NCBI GenBank assembly: GCA_000482145.1
Contig: AUXH01000013.1
Coordinates: 1 to 64,000 of the forward strand
Length of the DNA stretch: 64,000 bases
Origin: Strigomonas culicis
Lineage: Eukaryota; Euglenozoa; Kinetoplastea; Trypanosomatida; Trypanosomatidae
Direction of reading: 5' to 3'
The position numbers were made by a program, and so were the translations under genes. Below are positions 27,601-36,592 of the stretch, piece after piece. Numbering within the stretch: position 1 is the first letter of the stretch; each line of letters starts with the position of its first letter. The notes under the pieces were generated by a model. The model ran no database searches and was not told the DNA's origin. It was given only the letters and a program-made list of their open reading frames with translations.

Positions 27601-30590
27601 GCGCCGCCCTCCGTCTCGCCCGGCAGCGCCATCATGCGCACGATGCCGCGCGGCAGCGGCGGCACCGCCGGCGACAGCGGTGCCTCGTCGCGGTTGATGT
27701 TGCTGTTCATCTCCGCCGTGTCCTCCAGCGAAAGCGTGGTCGTGGAGGCAGGGTGCAGGCGCGCGCCCGGCGCGTACGATGACGGCGAGACGAGCAGTGG
27801 CCGCAGCGGCGTGTGCGTGTGCTGCTTCGTCGGGGATGGCGGGTCGCCATGGCTGCGGTTGCGGTTGCCGTGGTCCTGGTCGTTATTCGGCGCGGCGGCC
27901 GCGCTGCTGCTGCCGGCGAAGGCGGGGAAGTCAATTGTGTTCAGCGTCTCCGCCGAGGTGCTCTTGCTCTCCGTGTGGAGCGGGCGATCCTCCGGCCGGT
28001 TCGTTGGCAGCGGGAGGCCGCCGAGGACGGTCGTGCGCAGCGGAGCGCCGCCGGCCTCCCCGCCATTCGTACCATGCCGCTGCGTCGCGGGGCTCGCCCG
28101 GACCTGCATACCGGTGTCGCTATAGAGGCTCCCATCCCGCAGGCGCAGGTGCCCGCCCCCGCGCCCGCCGACCTCCGACACGCTGCAGCTGAACACGGCC
28201 ATCTCCTCCTCCGTGCTGTGGAGCGGCACCGGCCGGCGCGGCAGATCCCGCGCGGAGCTCCGCTTCTTCCACATGCTGTGCGGCTTCCGCGGCCCACCGC
28301 GCGTCGCGTGGTTGTCGTCGCTTGCATCCACGGGGAAGAGATCGACGTCATCCGCTTCCGCCGCGCCGCCGCGCGGCGCCGGCGCGGCGTCCTCGTCCTC
28401 CTGTGGCAGGCTCGCGTACACCACAGCGCCGTTGGGGTCGCTCCAGCTGTTGCGGCTCTGGCTGTAGCTGCTCTCCTCGTCGTAGAGGTAGCTGTACCGG
28501 TCGTCCACCGCGGGCGCGGCGCCGGCCTTCAGCCGCTTCCGCTGCTGCTCCTCCTGGTGGGGCCGCAGCTCGCCGGGGCGCTGCGTCCCGCCGACCATGC
28601 GGACATCGAAGTGGCTCTGCTTCTCCGGCGGCGCCTTCAGCTGCGGCTGGTCGCGGCGCCGCACCGCATCGTCCTCGTCGTTGAGGTTCGCGAGCGCGGG
28701 CACGTAGCCCATGAGCGCGGCGAAGACGGAGTCGCCCACCGGGACCTGTGCAACCGGGTTCGTGAAGAGGCCTTGCGGCACGAAGGCCTTCAGCTCCCGC
28801 AGCGCGCGGCGCAGCTCCAGGTAGGCCTCGTACAGCTCGCGCAGCTCCGCAATGACGAGGAACCACCCCCGCCGCTTCCGCAGCATGTCGCCGCCGTCGC
28901 CGCCGCGGCGGTGGGGGTGGCCGTCATCGTCTTGGTGGGCATCCTCCTCCTCCTCATCCTCTTCATGTGAGTCTGACCCATCCGCCGCCTGCGTGTTTAC
29001 CGGCTTCTTCTTTTTCTTTTTGGCGGCCGCCGTGTCGCCCTCGCCGTCGGACGACGCCTGACTGCGCTGCAGCTCCGCCACCTCCGTCGCGCTCGTGTCC
29101 TCGCTGTCCTCCTCCGTCGAGAGCCGCGTGGCGCCCCGCATGCCGCGGCAGATCCAGCGCACCGGCAGGACGATCATCACCCACCCCACCGTGCTCGCCG
29201 CCGCAACGAGCACCGTGACGAGGACTGAGACTGCGATAGACACCTTCTTGGCGCGGTCGGTGATGGAGAAGAAGAGCGACCGCGGGGTGATGTCGAGCAC
29301 AATGAGGAACAGCTCGCTGCCGCCGCGCCGCAGCGAGAAGCCGGACACGGTCTGCCCGGACACCACCTTCGAGTACGTCTGGCAGTCGTAGAGGTAGTAA
29401 TACTTCTCGTTCTTGAGGTGCTTATAGGGGGTGATCTGAATACCCGTGTAGGCCTCGCAGGCGTCGATAAATGCATAGTAGGACGAAACGACAAGCGGGG
29501 GGGTGAAGCAGACACCGCCGCCCACGTTGTTCACGTTCGAGGTCGAAAAGATGTAGAGCGAGGACTGCCGGGTGAGCGCGAGGCTGTTTACCTTGCCCAG
29601 GTGCACCGCCTCGATGTAAAAGCCGATGATGTGATTACACGTGAGGCGTCCATCCAACACCGTCCCCGTCGCCTCATCCTTCTTATAGACAACGTAGCCG
29701 TCCGTGTTGTACGGGTGCGAAGCGTTGATGATGGGGTCTGCGCAGTAGTAGTAGTAGATCGTCTTAACAGCCTTGCCGCCATCCTCGCACGTGACATAGG
29801 CCTGCGCGTCTTCGATGTTGAAGGCCTTACCGCTCGTCCAGTTGCCCCACGCGGCTTCGCTCTGGTTCACATAGGGGTCCAGGTACATGGGCGCCCACGA
29901 GCCGTTGCGGGGGAAGAGCTTATCGGCTAAATAGTCCGCGCGCCGCGTGTAGTACGGCGGCAGCACGCCCTCCACCGTCGTGCTCGCGTTGACCGTAAAG
30001 GTGCCGTTCAGCAGCCGCGCAGGGACGTAGGTCGTGCGGTTGCCGGTGTAGTTGTGGTAGTAGCACCAGGGGTAGCTGCGGAAGCACTCGGAGAGCGAGA
30101 AGGTGTTAGACGTGCTGTTCACGAGATCCGTCTCGTCGCCCGACGGCGGGTTGCGCCACATCTCGAATGTGCTGATCAGCTCATCCTGAAAGATAACCGG
30201 GAGCCCTAACAGGTTCCAATTGGGTACGAGCCGCCGCACAGAGTCCTCGATGGACGATGTCACGTCCTCATCAGCTGCTTCCGGAAACATACTTGTGTTG
30301 TAGACGTAAGGGGTGAAGGCGTCGCTGTCGAGGAACAAGTTCAGCCGCGCCATGGCGGTGGCGCACTGCCGCGCGCTGACCTCGAAGTGCTCCAGGACAA
30401 GGTCCATCAGCATGGCGTTGCGAGCCATGTTGGTTGACACTAAGCTCGCCACGTGCTTGTTCGCGATTTGGTCGTTCAGGAAGAGAAACATGGTAATGAG
30501 CGCGATCAGCACCGCACAGATGAAGAAACCATACCCAGAGAGTAGGTAACCCAACTTGATGGAAGGGAACAGACCCCTTCCATGTGGCAT
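24657..30590 (-). CDS. Transmembrane receptor-like kinase with cyclase-homology domain
   Basis: Start placed at ATG 30590 (MPHGRGLFPSIKLGY), 1977 residues; a further upstream ATG lies before the likely splice acceptor. Membrane segment 1 is at about 15-36 (GFFICAVLIALITMFLFL). A probable extracellular sensor region follows (about 40-440) with several N-glycosylation sequons. Segment 2 is near 445-475 (VSVLVTVLVAAASTVGWVMI). A long low-complexity region follows. At about 1110-1275 lies a class III nucleotidyl cyclase homology domain (RPDYVGISFGA, LRATIDAGRYFVGNCGAHQR, GRVIVTDRVASFLP); the first metal Asp appears replaced (VMLSMTYRYVD), so it is probably not catalytic. The kinase domain (about 1660-1977) resembles STE11: LGSGSFAEVF, ALKCI, HADLKPQNVLL, ISDFGSS, MAPEV. 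All catalytic residues are present. The layout recalls, from memory, T. brucei RDK1. Confidence 0.92.
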   Translation of the reverse strand: MPHGRGLFPSIKLGYLLSGYGFFICAVLIALITMFLFLNDQIANKHVASLVSTNMARNAMLMDLVLEHFEVSARQCATAMARLNLFLDSDAFTPYVYNTSMFPEAADEDVTSSIEDSVRRLVPNWNLLGLPVIFQDELISTFEMWRNPPSGDETDLVNSTSNTFSLSECFRSYPWCYYHNYTGNRTTYVPARLLNGTFTVNASTTVEGVLPPYYTRRADYLADKLFPRNGSWAPMYLDPYVNQSEAAWGNWTSGKAFNIEDAQAYVTCEDGGKAVKTIYYYYCADPIINASHPYNTDGYVVYKKDEATGTVLDGRLTCNHIIGFYIEAVHLGKVNSLALTRQSSLYIFSTSNVNNVGGGVCFTPPLVVSSYYAFIDACEAYTGIQITPYKHLKNEKYYYLYDCQTYSKVVSGQTVSGFSLRRGGSELFLIVLDITPRSLFFSITDRAKKVSIAVSVLVTVLVAAASTVGWVMIVLPVRWICRGMRGATRLSTEEDSEDTSATEVAELQRSQASSDGEGDTAAAKKKKKKPVNTQAADGSDSHEEDEEEEDAHQDDDGHPHRRGGDGGDMLRKRRGWFLVIAELRELYEAYLELRRALRELKAFVPQGLFTNPVAQVPVGDSVFAALMGYVPALANLNDEDDAVRRRDQPQLKAPPEKQSHFDVRMVGGTQRPGELRPHQEEQQRKRLKAGAAPAVDDRYSYLYDEESSYSQSRNSWSDPNGAVVYASLPQEDEDAAPAPRGGAAEADDVDLFPVDASDDNHATRGGPRKPHSMWKKRSSARDLPRRPVPLHSTEEEMAVFSCSVSEVGGRGGGHLRLRDGSLYSDTGMQVRASPATQRHGTNGGEAGGAPLRTTVLGGLPLPTNRPEDRPLHTESKSTSAETLNTIDFPAFAGSSSAAAAPNNDQDHGNRNRSHGDPPSPTKQHTHTPLRPLLVSPSSYAPGARLHPASTTTLSLEDTAEMNSNINRDEAPLSPAVPPLPRGIVRMMALPGETEGGAGRRVRIIQPAAAITATTAGGAGGMHGAGPHAGETRDPGVRVEVHSPVGSRTLPMAFGTMQTAASTVNGFGNTTTTTTTTGDNSSVYHPSGDVKALRLDLATAVPARVNKFSAVSCTYVMLSMTYRYVDGESMEKDMSRFLHTAISCVLRWGGVLEVFRPDYVGISFGAHSPMPQHVQIATACTLTILKKLPTRLRRNLRATIDAGRYFVGNCGAHQRVARIVFGSGFNFLLELCKHDLACGRVIVTDRVASFLPPAFTVPVDNIIPLHNRVHAVQLYHVLDPTIARDGYVQEGVRRFRAAYGAAVNGQLATALQLLQEGKLYDPELATNLATSVRHLLQMNPPRPRFCRFQLPPFEALGIAVQDAEMRLQYDRLDIRDIRSAASKSHRAGARSAAGRTTSAVSINFGFDGDDGATAAPPPAGRSGPRARQATASHDRQRTSASNFSNFMIPLNDVSVSGAPAVAAPVAEPPGALPPLRPPGDTLDPVSGGVLATVASSATTTTSDVTDVSRSPAAFFGGSRVSSSVASKSQRTPTRRQPAPQMDFPAAPGEEPRPPPSALVRRATGTEAARPAGSDDPSSEGNTSNKSNVVSLLPVPSSDMNTNNTTAATNGAAPAAAAANANARPSASIFVSRRETLLSTSYRQSSGSVLELPLVLTDHAGEAWRRMPQSLGSGSFAEVFMVVSSSGAIRALKCIQLSGHNVEVRDVVQEVNLACRLYHDNIVHYSDWMLCDPYLVIFMELMPGGTLTSTVKAYGAGGLPPPLARRYAADILRGLAYLHRSGVVHADLKPQNVLLGLDGSCKISDFGSSVTKANSVGIADDVFCLRGTPLYMAPEVAAGAAPTFASDVWSFGITLYEMLTGVLPWLQRVVYRRPLARGSGDAGLAPMHANAIDLSITASEAAPGATAGPDYEEEVTWVRADHLSDVQFLRLYSRGDIVAQMDPARVANPAALALMTRCLSPRPERRPVAADLFHDPYFI

Positions 30591-30622
30591 CCTTCTAGTT
30601 GCACAATGCACAAAAAAAGAAT

Positions 30623-30670
30623 ACTGAGAAAGAAAAAAGAAATAGTAAAAATAAAAAAAAACAAAAATAA
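30623..30670 (-). promoter_or_regulatory. Putative trans-splice acceptor for the receptor-like kinase
   Basis: Sense strand: long T-rich tract, then TTTCTTTCTCAG with the AG at 30625-30624, 33 bases before the ATG at 30590. It excludes the in-frame ATG at 30683. Confidence 0.65.
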
Positions 30671-30881
30671 AAAGGAAATGCAATGAAAAATGACTCCAAA
30701 AAAATATAGTAATAGATGTAAATTATTGTTTTTTATCTCTTCGTTTTGATTCGTTTTTTTTTCCTTTATTTCCTTTAATTCACTCTGGTGAGGGTATAGG
30801 AGGAGAGGTATTGTTTCTCTCTCACTGTATAATTATATTTAACAGAGAAAGAGCAAAGGCTGTAAGCACGAGAAGAATAAT

Positions 30882-30906
30882 AGAGAGAGAGAGAGAGAGA
30901 GAGAGA
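30882..30906. repeat. (GA)n microsatellite
   Basis: About twelve ga units between the receptor-like kinase and the next upstream gene. Confidence 0.9.
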
Positions 30907-31120
30907 ATGTGGAATTCCATGCTTAACATTGGCATTATAAGTAGAGAATATATCACAACAGTGAAGAAGTACAAAACTACCATCAAGAAGAAGAGGGAAG
31001 CAAAAACAGAATATTGTTGTGTTATTAGAGTTCATTAACAAAAAAAAAGTATGTAAATAGTATTCAAAAAAAAAGTGAATTCATACAATTGTAGCCATTG
31101 CCTCACGCAACACGCAACAC

Positions 31121-34100
31121 TTATTTGGTGTCTATAAAAACATCCTTCAAGTCAAACCGATGCTTCCTCTGCTTCATCCCATTACTGTCAGCAGGAGTCG
31201 GTGTCTCCGCTTCTGCGTCACCCTCCAACACGTCGGGTGCGGACAAGTGGGTACGTAGAGACGTCATGAGCGGCAACAGACGCAAGAGGTGGTTCTCGTA
31301 CAAAAACACATGCGCCGGTAGTGGATGGACGTTGTGTGGCGGGTCGCTGAAGAAGGGAGAGGAGCCCGTTTGGCTCGCATGACGCAGATGATCATCCGGT
31401 AGCACGAAGCAGCACCGCTCCACGTACGAAGCCGGATACTGATGTACCCATTTCTCCAGCCACCTTTGGGTGGCGAACTGATTATAACCAACCCCTGTCT
31501 GAGCATGCGTCGGCGCCGTATGATGCTGCAGAGGAGAGGAGAGCGGGGAGGAGGACGGCAGCGGCAGCGGTAGGTCGAACACCGTTTCCAGATCGAGGTG
31601 CGTTATACGCACGTGCGCACTCGTGGACGCCGTCGATGATGGGGAGTGCTCATCCTGAATAAAGAGCTGCATCCGATTCTGCCTCTCGAGCAGATCGCTC
31701 AAAGAAGCGGAGGTAGGAAGACAACACTCATGCTGGTTGGCATACCTCTCCATGGCTAGCACGGCATGGTAATCGTTCAGCGAAATCAAGTAGGTCCTCG
31801 GCTTCCCCTCCTCCTGGGGGTCGGAGGCCACCAATGCCTTTAGCTTTGCCAGGCTGCGCGCCATCTGCGCCTGGGACCAATCACGGGTGATGTCTAGAAC
31901 AGAAAGTGGGGTCCGCGCTCGCAAGATGACGTAATGATCTGTCCCGCTCGCGGTAGGGTTGGGATCATGTGTCATACCATCCGTAGTGGTGGTAGTGTTT
32001 TCGGCCGCCACCGGCTGCCCGTGCGCATCCAGCCTCCAGATGGAAGGATAAGGGTTCCTGCTACTCGTAGCCTCATGCGGCTGCTCGGTTGGCGTCGTCA
32101 GGAGGCGGATACACGATTCAATCCAATGCGTGTACGTGGCAACCGTGGCGATGTGCGGGTGCGGATCGCCTAGAAACTCCAGGAGAAGCCGCTCCTTTAT
32201 AGAGGCTAGCTCCTGCGCCATGGAGTGCAACAGCTCCAGCAGCAGTAGCGGAGGGCCCTCGTCATGTGCGGTGTGCAGCTGGCGGTTAGGCTGTATCTTG
32301 GATAGGGCGGTCTGTGTTTCGGACAGCCATGACGCAAACACAGACTCGGCAAAATCGCTCTCCGCCGTCGAATGGCGCTGCTTTAGTGGAAACCGCTTCT
32401 TGTGCGTGTTCGTCTGTTCCTTCTTGTGAAAATAGTTATAGAACCGCTCGTTCAACTCCGCGCGACAGATTAAGAAGCGGAGAAACAAGCACCGCCACGC
32501 AAAGTAGTAATAATTGGGATTACTACAAGTCGAAGACGCGCGTGAGGCCAGATCCAACACGTCGTACATTGCATTGTACATGGCCGGTTTTGCTGGGTGG
32601 TAGGGTTGGATGACGGACGAGAGCAGCAGCATGTTCGAAGCACCGAAGTGAAACACACTCTGTGAAATGCTGAACTTTTGGTCGACGAAGTTCAACATTC
32701 GCAAATATATATTTTGAACCACATCCGGTATGTTGTTGTGCTTGCTCGTAGTACTGGGACTAGTAGGATTGCTGTTGAGAACAATGTTGTTTTCCGCAAG
32801 CAGCAGGGGCAGCAGCAACAGCTCCTCCGCGCGCTCGCCTCGCCTGTGTGACTGCTCAAACGGATTCTGAAGCGTGTTAAAGAGACTGGTCGCCCTGCTT
32901 TTATTTACATTCCGACACGCCGGCACGTCCGGTGTTGTCGTCGTCAGCTGCGGGCGGCCCAGCGCCTGCAGCAGGCAGGCGTGAATCGCAGTCTGACTCG
33001 CGCGAGGGTGCAACACACCTTCCGCTGAGTGTGTCAGCACAAAGTCATACAGCTCCGCCACGAGGGTGGAGATCGTCGGCGTCGGCGGCGCCTCCGCGTC
33101 CGCCACGACGTGGGCGCCCTCGAACGTGTACAACGCCTGCACCAGGGCCAGCCACACGCGCCTCGTGAGGTCGCCGCCGGAGACAAAAGAGGCGCGGCGC
33201 GCCGCCGCCTGCGGCGCGGGGTGGGCACCAGCGGTAAGAAAGGAGAGGAAAGGGATGTCCTCGTGACAGCGGTACCCGATGGCGGTCTCCAGCAGCAGCC
33301 GCTCAAACAACGTGCGGAGGCTCTGAAACCGCTCCATCTTGTAGCTGACAGAAGGCACCGCCCCGCCCCGCGACGGCGGGTGATTGACCGCGCCGTTGGC
33401 GAGCGCGCGGGCGAGCACAATAAGGAAGCAGAACACTTCCTCCGGCATGGCGTAGAACAGGTCGTACTGGCTGCTTGGCGCGGCCGCGCGCGGGTCGCCC
33501 GCCTCCTCCCGTCGCGCGAGCTGCTCGTGTCGACGTTTGATGTCCGTGTAGCGCATCAATAACATATACGCAAACTCGAACGCGCCGGTCTCGTCATGCG
33601 GCGGCGGTGCAGAAGCGTGGACCCGCAGCGCCGGTCCGTGAAGAGCGGCGAGCGCACCGGAGAGGTCCAGCAGCGTGGGCGCCGCCGCCGCCTCGCCCGC
33701 CGCGAGGCAGCACGCACACAGCAGCCACAGGCTGTCCGGGCCCGCTGCCTTCACGAAACTCGTATCCATGGAAGGGGCATCCGCACGCGCGTGCTGCTGC
33801 TGCTGCGCCTCAATTGTCTCCAATAAGTGCAACACAATGCGTCGGGACAGCTGCTTCTCGCCGTAGAAGGCAAGCAGCTCCAGCAGCGCGCGAACCACCT
33901 GTGCGTGTCGCGAGCGCACGAGCTGATGCCGCTCCGCATTGTCGAAATACAAATTCACCTGAGGCGTTTCCACGTTGAAAGGGATGTGGTGCTTCCCCGT
34001 CGCGTCAGCCGGAGGCGGCGGCGAGAACAAAAACTCGCAGCACGGGCCTAGCCAGCTCTGGACGTCGTTTTGCAAAAATGTCTCGTGTTCAGAGAGGTAA

Positions 34101-34867
34101 TCAATGCAGGGATCATTCGCAGTGGGGTGGTGGTGATTGTCATAGGCAGCTAAAAGGGCCGCTTCCTTCTTGTGTGCGTGCGGCATGGCGTACGCAAACA
34201 AAAGTATAAAGTCCTCAGGAGACAGAAACGGCAGCACGCACCGGAGCTGCTCGGACTCCGACCGCTCGACCGCCGCGCCGTCCTCCAACAACAACCGCAG
34301 CTGCGCGTACAGGCGAATTAAGATTTGCTGCGGTCGCAACGCATTAAGAATCCCCATTTTGATAAAGTTATAGATAAAGGGCGACAGCGTGAAGGGGCTA
34401 CGAACCACAGATGCACATGGGGCTTCCTGTTCACTTACGTTTTTCTTATCAACATTAGGAGTGTTACTCTTCTTACTTCCCATGGTCGTGAGATCAAACA
34501 CGCCTACGAGGTCTAACACCTGGTCTTTATAGAAGGAAGCGGTTTGCACGGTGCCCTTCTCCGTCGCGGCGCCAGCTCCTGTCTGCATTTCCGATGCGTC
34601 ACTGCGATGATGCTGATGCTCGATCATCTTTTGAACCTCCTTTCGTAGCAAGTGCGAGTGCCTTTTAAACAACGACCAGTGCTTCTCCCTCAAATTGGTG
34701 TTCGGCGCCTGAGTATTACGGTTCGGGGTCGCGGCTGCCGTCGTCAGCAAGTGGTTCGTCGTATGCATAAAACGTGTGGACAGTGTGAGTACATTGTTAT
34801 TATTAGTATTAGCATTAGTATTAAGCTGCAGGAGAGGATATAGACTCACACATCTCTTGAAGAACAT
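31121..34867 (-). CDS. Large hypothetical protein, possible mitochondrial presequence
   Basis: I do not recognise this 1248-residue protein. It starts at ATG 34867. The first 50 residues (MFFKRCVSLYPLL..., then LSTRFMHTTNHLLTTAAAT) are basic, rich in Ser/Thr/Leu and nearly free of acidic residues, as in mitochondrial targeting sequences, though an Asn-rich piece interrupts them. The body has several helical segments suggestive of an alpha-solenoid (FIYNFIKMGILNALRPQQIL, LRLLLEDGAAV, VVRALLELLAFYGEKQLSRR). A region near 1010-1100 alternates strands and helices (VILRARTPLSVLDITRDW, RTYLISLNDYHAVLAMERYA). No catalytic motif is plain to me. Helical-repeat mitochondrial RNA factors are common in kinetoplastids and would fit, but this is only a suggestion. 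Codon and amino-acid use is less GC-biased than in the genes to its left. Confidence 0.82.
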   Translation of the reverse strand: MFFKRCVSLYPLLQLNTNANTNNNNVLTLSTRFMHTTNHLLTTAAATPNRNTQAPNTNLREKHWSLFKRHSHLLRKEVQKMIEHQHHRSDASEMQTGAGAATEKGTVQTASFYKDQVLDLVGVFDLTTMGSKKSNTPNVDKKNVSEQEAPCASVVRSPFTLSPFIYNFIKMGILNALRPQQILIRLYAQLRLLLEDGAAVERSESEQLRCVLPFLSPEDFILLFAYAMPHAHKKEAALLAAYDNHHHPTANDPCIDYLSEHETFLQNDVQSWLGPCCEFLFSPPPPADATGKHHIPFNVETPQVNLYFDNAERHQLVRSRHAQVVRALLELLAFYGEKQLSRRIVLHLLETIEAQQQQHARADAPSMDTSFVKAAGPDSLWLLCACCLAAGEAAAAPTLLDLSGALAALHGPALRVHASAPPPHDETGAFEFAYMLLMRYTDIKRRHEQLARREEAGDPRAAAPSSQYDLFYAMPEEVFCFLIVLARALANGAVNHPPSRGGAVPSVSYKMERFQSLRTLFERLLLETAIGYRCHEDIPFLSFLTAGAHPAPQAAARRASFVSGGDLTRRVWLALVQALYTFEGAHVVADAEAPPTPTISTLVAELYDFVLTHSAEGVLHPRASQTAIHACLLQALGRPQLTTTTPDVPACRNVNKSRATSLFNTLQNPFEQSHRRGERAEELLLLPLLLAENNIVLNSNPTSPSTTSKHNNIPDVVQNIYLRMLNFVDQKFSISQSVFHFGASNMLLLSSVIQPYHPAKPAMYNAMYDVLDLASRASSTCSNPNYYYFAWRCLFLRFLICRAELNERFYNYFHKKEQTNTHKKRFPLKQRHSTAESDFAESVFASWLSETQTALSKIQPNRQLHTAHDEGPPLLLLELLHSMAQELASIKERLLLEFLGDPHPHIATVATYTHWIESCIRLLTTPTEQPHEATSSRNPYPSIWRLDAHGQPVAAENTTTTTDGMTHDPNPTASGTDHYVILRARTPLSVLDITRDWSQAQMARSLAKLKALVASDPQEEGKPRTYLISLNDYHAVLAMERYANQHECCLPTSASLSDLLERQNRMQLFIQDEHSPSSTASTSAHVRITHLDLETVFDLPLPLPSSSPLSSPLQHHTAPTHAQTGVGYNQFATQRWLEKWVHQYPASYVERCCFVLPDDHLRHASQTGSSPFFSDPPHNVHPLPAHVFLYENHLLRLLPLMTSLRTHLSAPDVLEGDAEAETPTPADSNGMKQRKHRFDLKDVFIDTK

Positions 34868-35141
34868 TTTTTTTTCCTTTTACTATTATTATTATTATTA
34901 GTTTCAACAACAAAAAAAGATTCTCTTTTTCTTCTTTTTAGAGGAGTTTATAAACAAAAAGAGGTAAGATGGAGAGGAGAACAGTAATGTATATCAACAC
35001 AATCTACGAAAGCCACAAAAAGAAAAGGAAAGCAGTATATGACACTCATTCCTAACAACAATACATTGGTATTCTACAGCAACAATGTATCCTATCAAAT
35101 ACACACACACATGCATACACACTCTCTCTCTCGCCGATGTG

Positions 35142-36134
35142 CTAGGACGGCGATGCCGGCACGATGACGGGCACCGCCTTGAGCGTGCGCGCGGTGCCCA
35201 TGTACAGCAGCGGCGGCGGCACCGCCCGCAACCCCGCGAGCGCCGCGGCGACCGCTGGGGGATAAACATGCCGATTCGGCAGGACGCGGCAGACGGCGGC
35301 GCCGCAGCAGCCGCAGTCGCCCTTCGGCACGTAGTACCGCGCGCGCGTGTTCTCGTCGCGCAGCTGTCGCTCTGCCCACCGCCGCGCGCTCGGCCGCGCG
35401 CTGCGCACGCCTGACCCGCGCACCGCCACCAGGTCCCCCTCCACCGGGAGGCCGCGGCTCGCGGCCGCCGTCTCCGGCACGTAGGCAGACAGCCCCAGCG
35501 ACGGCCGCCGCGACACCGCCGGCGGCGGCGCGGCGGTGGCGGCAGCACCCGCCTGCGCCTGCGCGAAGACATCCATGGACACGGTGCGGACCGGCATGGG
35601 AGCGGTGATGGTGAGGGCGGCCGCGTCCGCGCGCAGCGCCGCGTAGTAGGGGTTCCAATAACGGTACGTGTAGGGGGCGGCGGCAGGCGCGGGAGATGCA
35701 TGCTCACACAGCGGCGACGCGAAGAAGGGCCATCCCTGGCGGTGCGCGCCCGGCCCCTCACTGTAGACGTAGTCCAAATCAAAGCTGCTGAAGAGTGGAG
35801 AGGAGCAGCGCCGGCAGCAGTACAAATAATAACACGACGACGAAGGAGAAGAAGCGGAGGCATCCGCACCTGTGTGCGGTGTGGGCGGTTCACCCTCCAG
35901 AGGTGTGAAGGGTGGGTCCAGCAGCAGCGGGTTGGGGCCATCGGTGGGACGCGGTCGGCTCGCTTTGGTCTTCGCGGGGCCCGCTGCTGCCTCGACACCG
36001 CGCTTCCACCTGTTCAGGTTCTTCTGCAAGCCGGCGTGTGATGGCGCGCCGCTCGAGCGCATGGCGAACACAGCATGCAGAGAGGGGCGAGAGCCGAAAT
36101 GGGTTGATGACGGAAAGGAAAAAAACCGAAGCAT
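35142..36134 (-). CDS. Hypothetical protein with Cys-rich clusters
   Basis: A 330-residue protein beginning at ATG 36134 (MLRFFSFPSSTHF). I do not recognise it. A Cys-rich piece at about 95-115 (SCYYLYCCRRCSSPLF) and another at about 270-280 (GDCGCCGAAVCRV) together could bind metal. Between them lies a conserved-looking aromatic stretch (PYTYRYWNPYYAALRADA). The rest is Ala/Pro/Arg-rich. The N-terminus has a Phe/Ser/Arg composition that could be a mitochondrial signal. The frame's length, strand and place in the array support it as a gene. Confidence 0.72.
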   Translation of the reverse strand: MLRFFSFPSSTHFGSRPSLHAVFAMRSSGAPSHAGLQKNLNRWKRGVEAAAGPAKTKASRPRPTDGPNPLLLDPPFTPLEGEPPTPHTGADASASSPSSSCYYLYCCRRCSSPLFSSFDLDYVYSEGPGAHRQGWPFFASPLCEHASPAPAAAPYTYRYWNPYYAALRADAAALTITAPMPVRTVSMDVFAQAQAGAAATAAPPPAVSRRPSLGLSAYVPETAAASRGLPVEGDLVAVRGSGVRSARPSARRWAERQLRDENTRARYYVPKGDCGCCGAAVCRVLPNRHVYPPAVAAALAGLRAVPPPLLYMGTARTLKAVPVIVPASPS

Positions 36135-36592
36135 CTTCTTTTTTACTAATATGTATTAAAAGAGTTTAACTGTGAATAATAAAAGTAATAGTAGTAGATG
36201 GAGACGCGCCACTACACCTTTTCTACATAAGAAGGGAGAGGGGGGAAAAAAAAGGAGTAAGAAGAGATACGATATAGGAACTAAACATACATATATACAT
36301 GTACATAAAGAGCAAAGAGATGAATCGTCATATTCTGTCTTTCCAAACGATGATGTAACTCCGTGACTGTTTGTTTGTGTGCACTCTTTTTTTTAATAAA
36401 TTAATTAAATGTACTAAATTAGTGTTGTGCTTTTTTCGTTAGTTGAACAATTAATACATATATACATATATATATACGGAAACGGAAAACCAAAGTAAGT
36501 GACCAACCGCAAACAGAAACCGAAACACCGACGCCGTCCGTCAAAGAAGAACAAAAACTATTATTGTACTTTATTTCGTCCTCTCACCTTCT
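36135..36592. other. Intergenic spacer
   Basis: AT-rich spacer with short TA-rich tracts (36290-36300, 36456-36476) and no gene or RNA that I can support. Confidence 0.6.

Larger units (their letters stand above)
30591..31120. other. Intergenic spacer with (GA)n repeat
   Basis: AT-rich spacer with a (GA)n tract at 30882-30906, a CT pyrimidine repeat on the coding strand. No gene or RNA seen. Confidence 0.7.
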
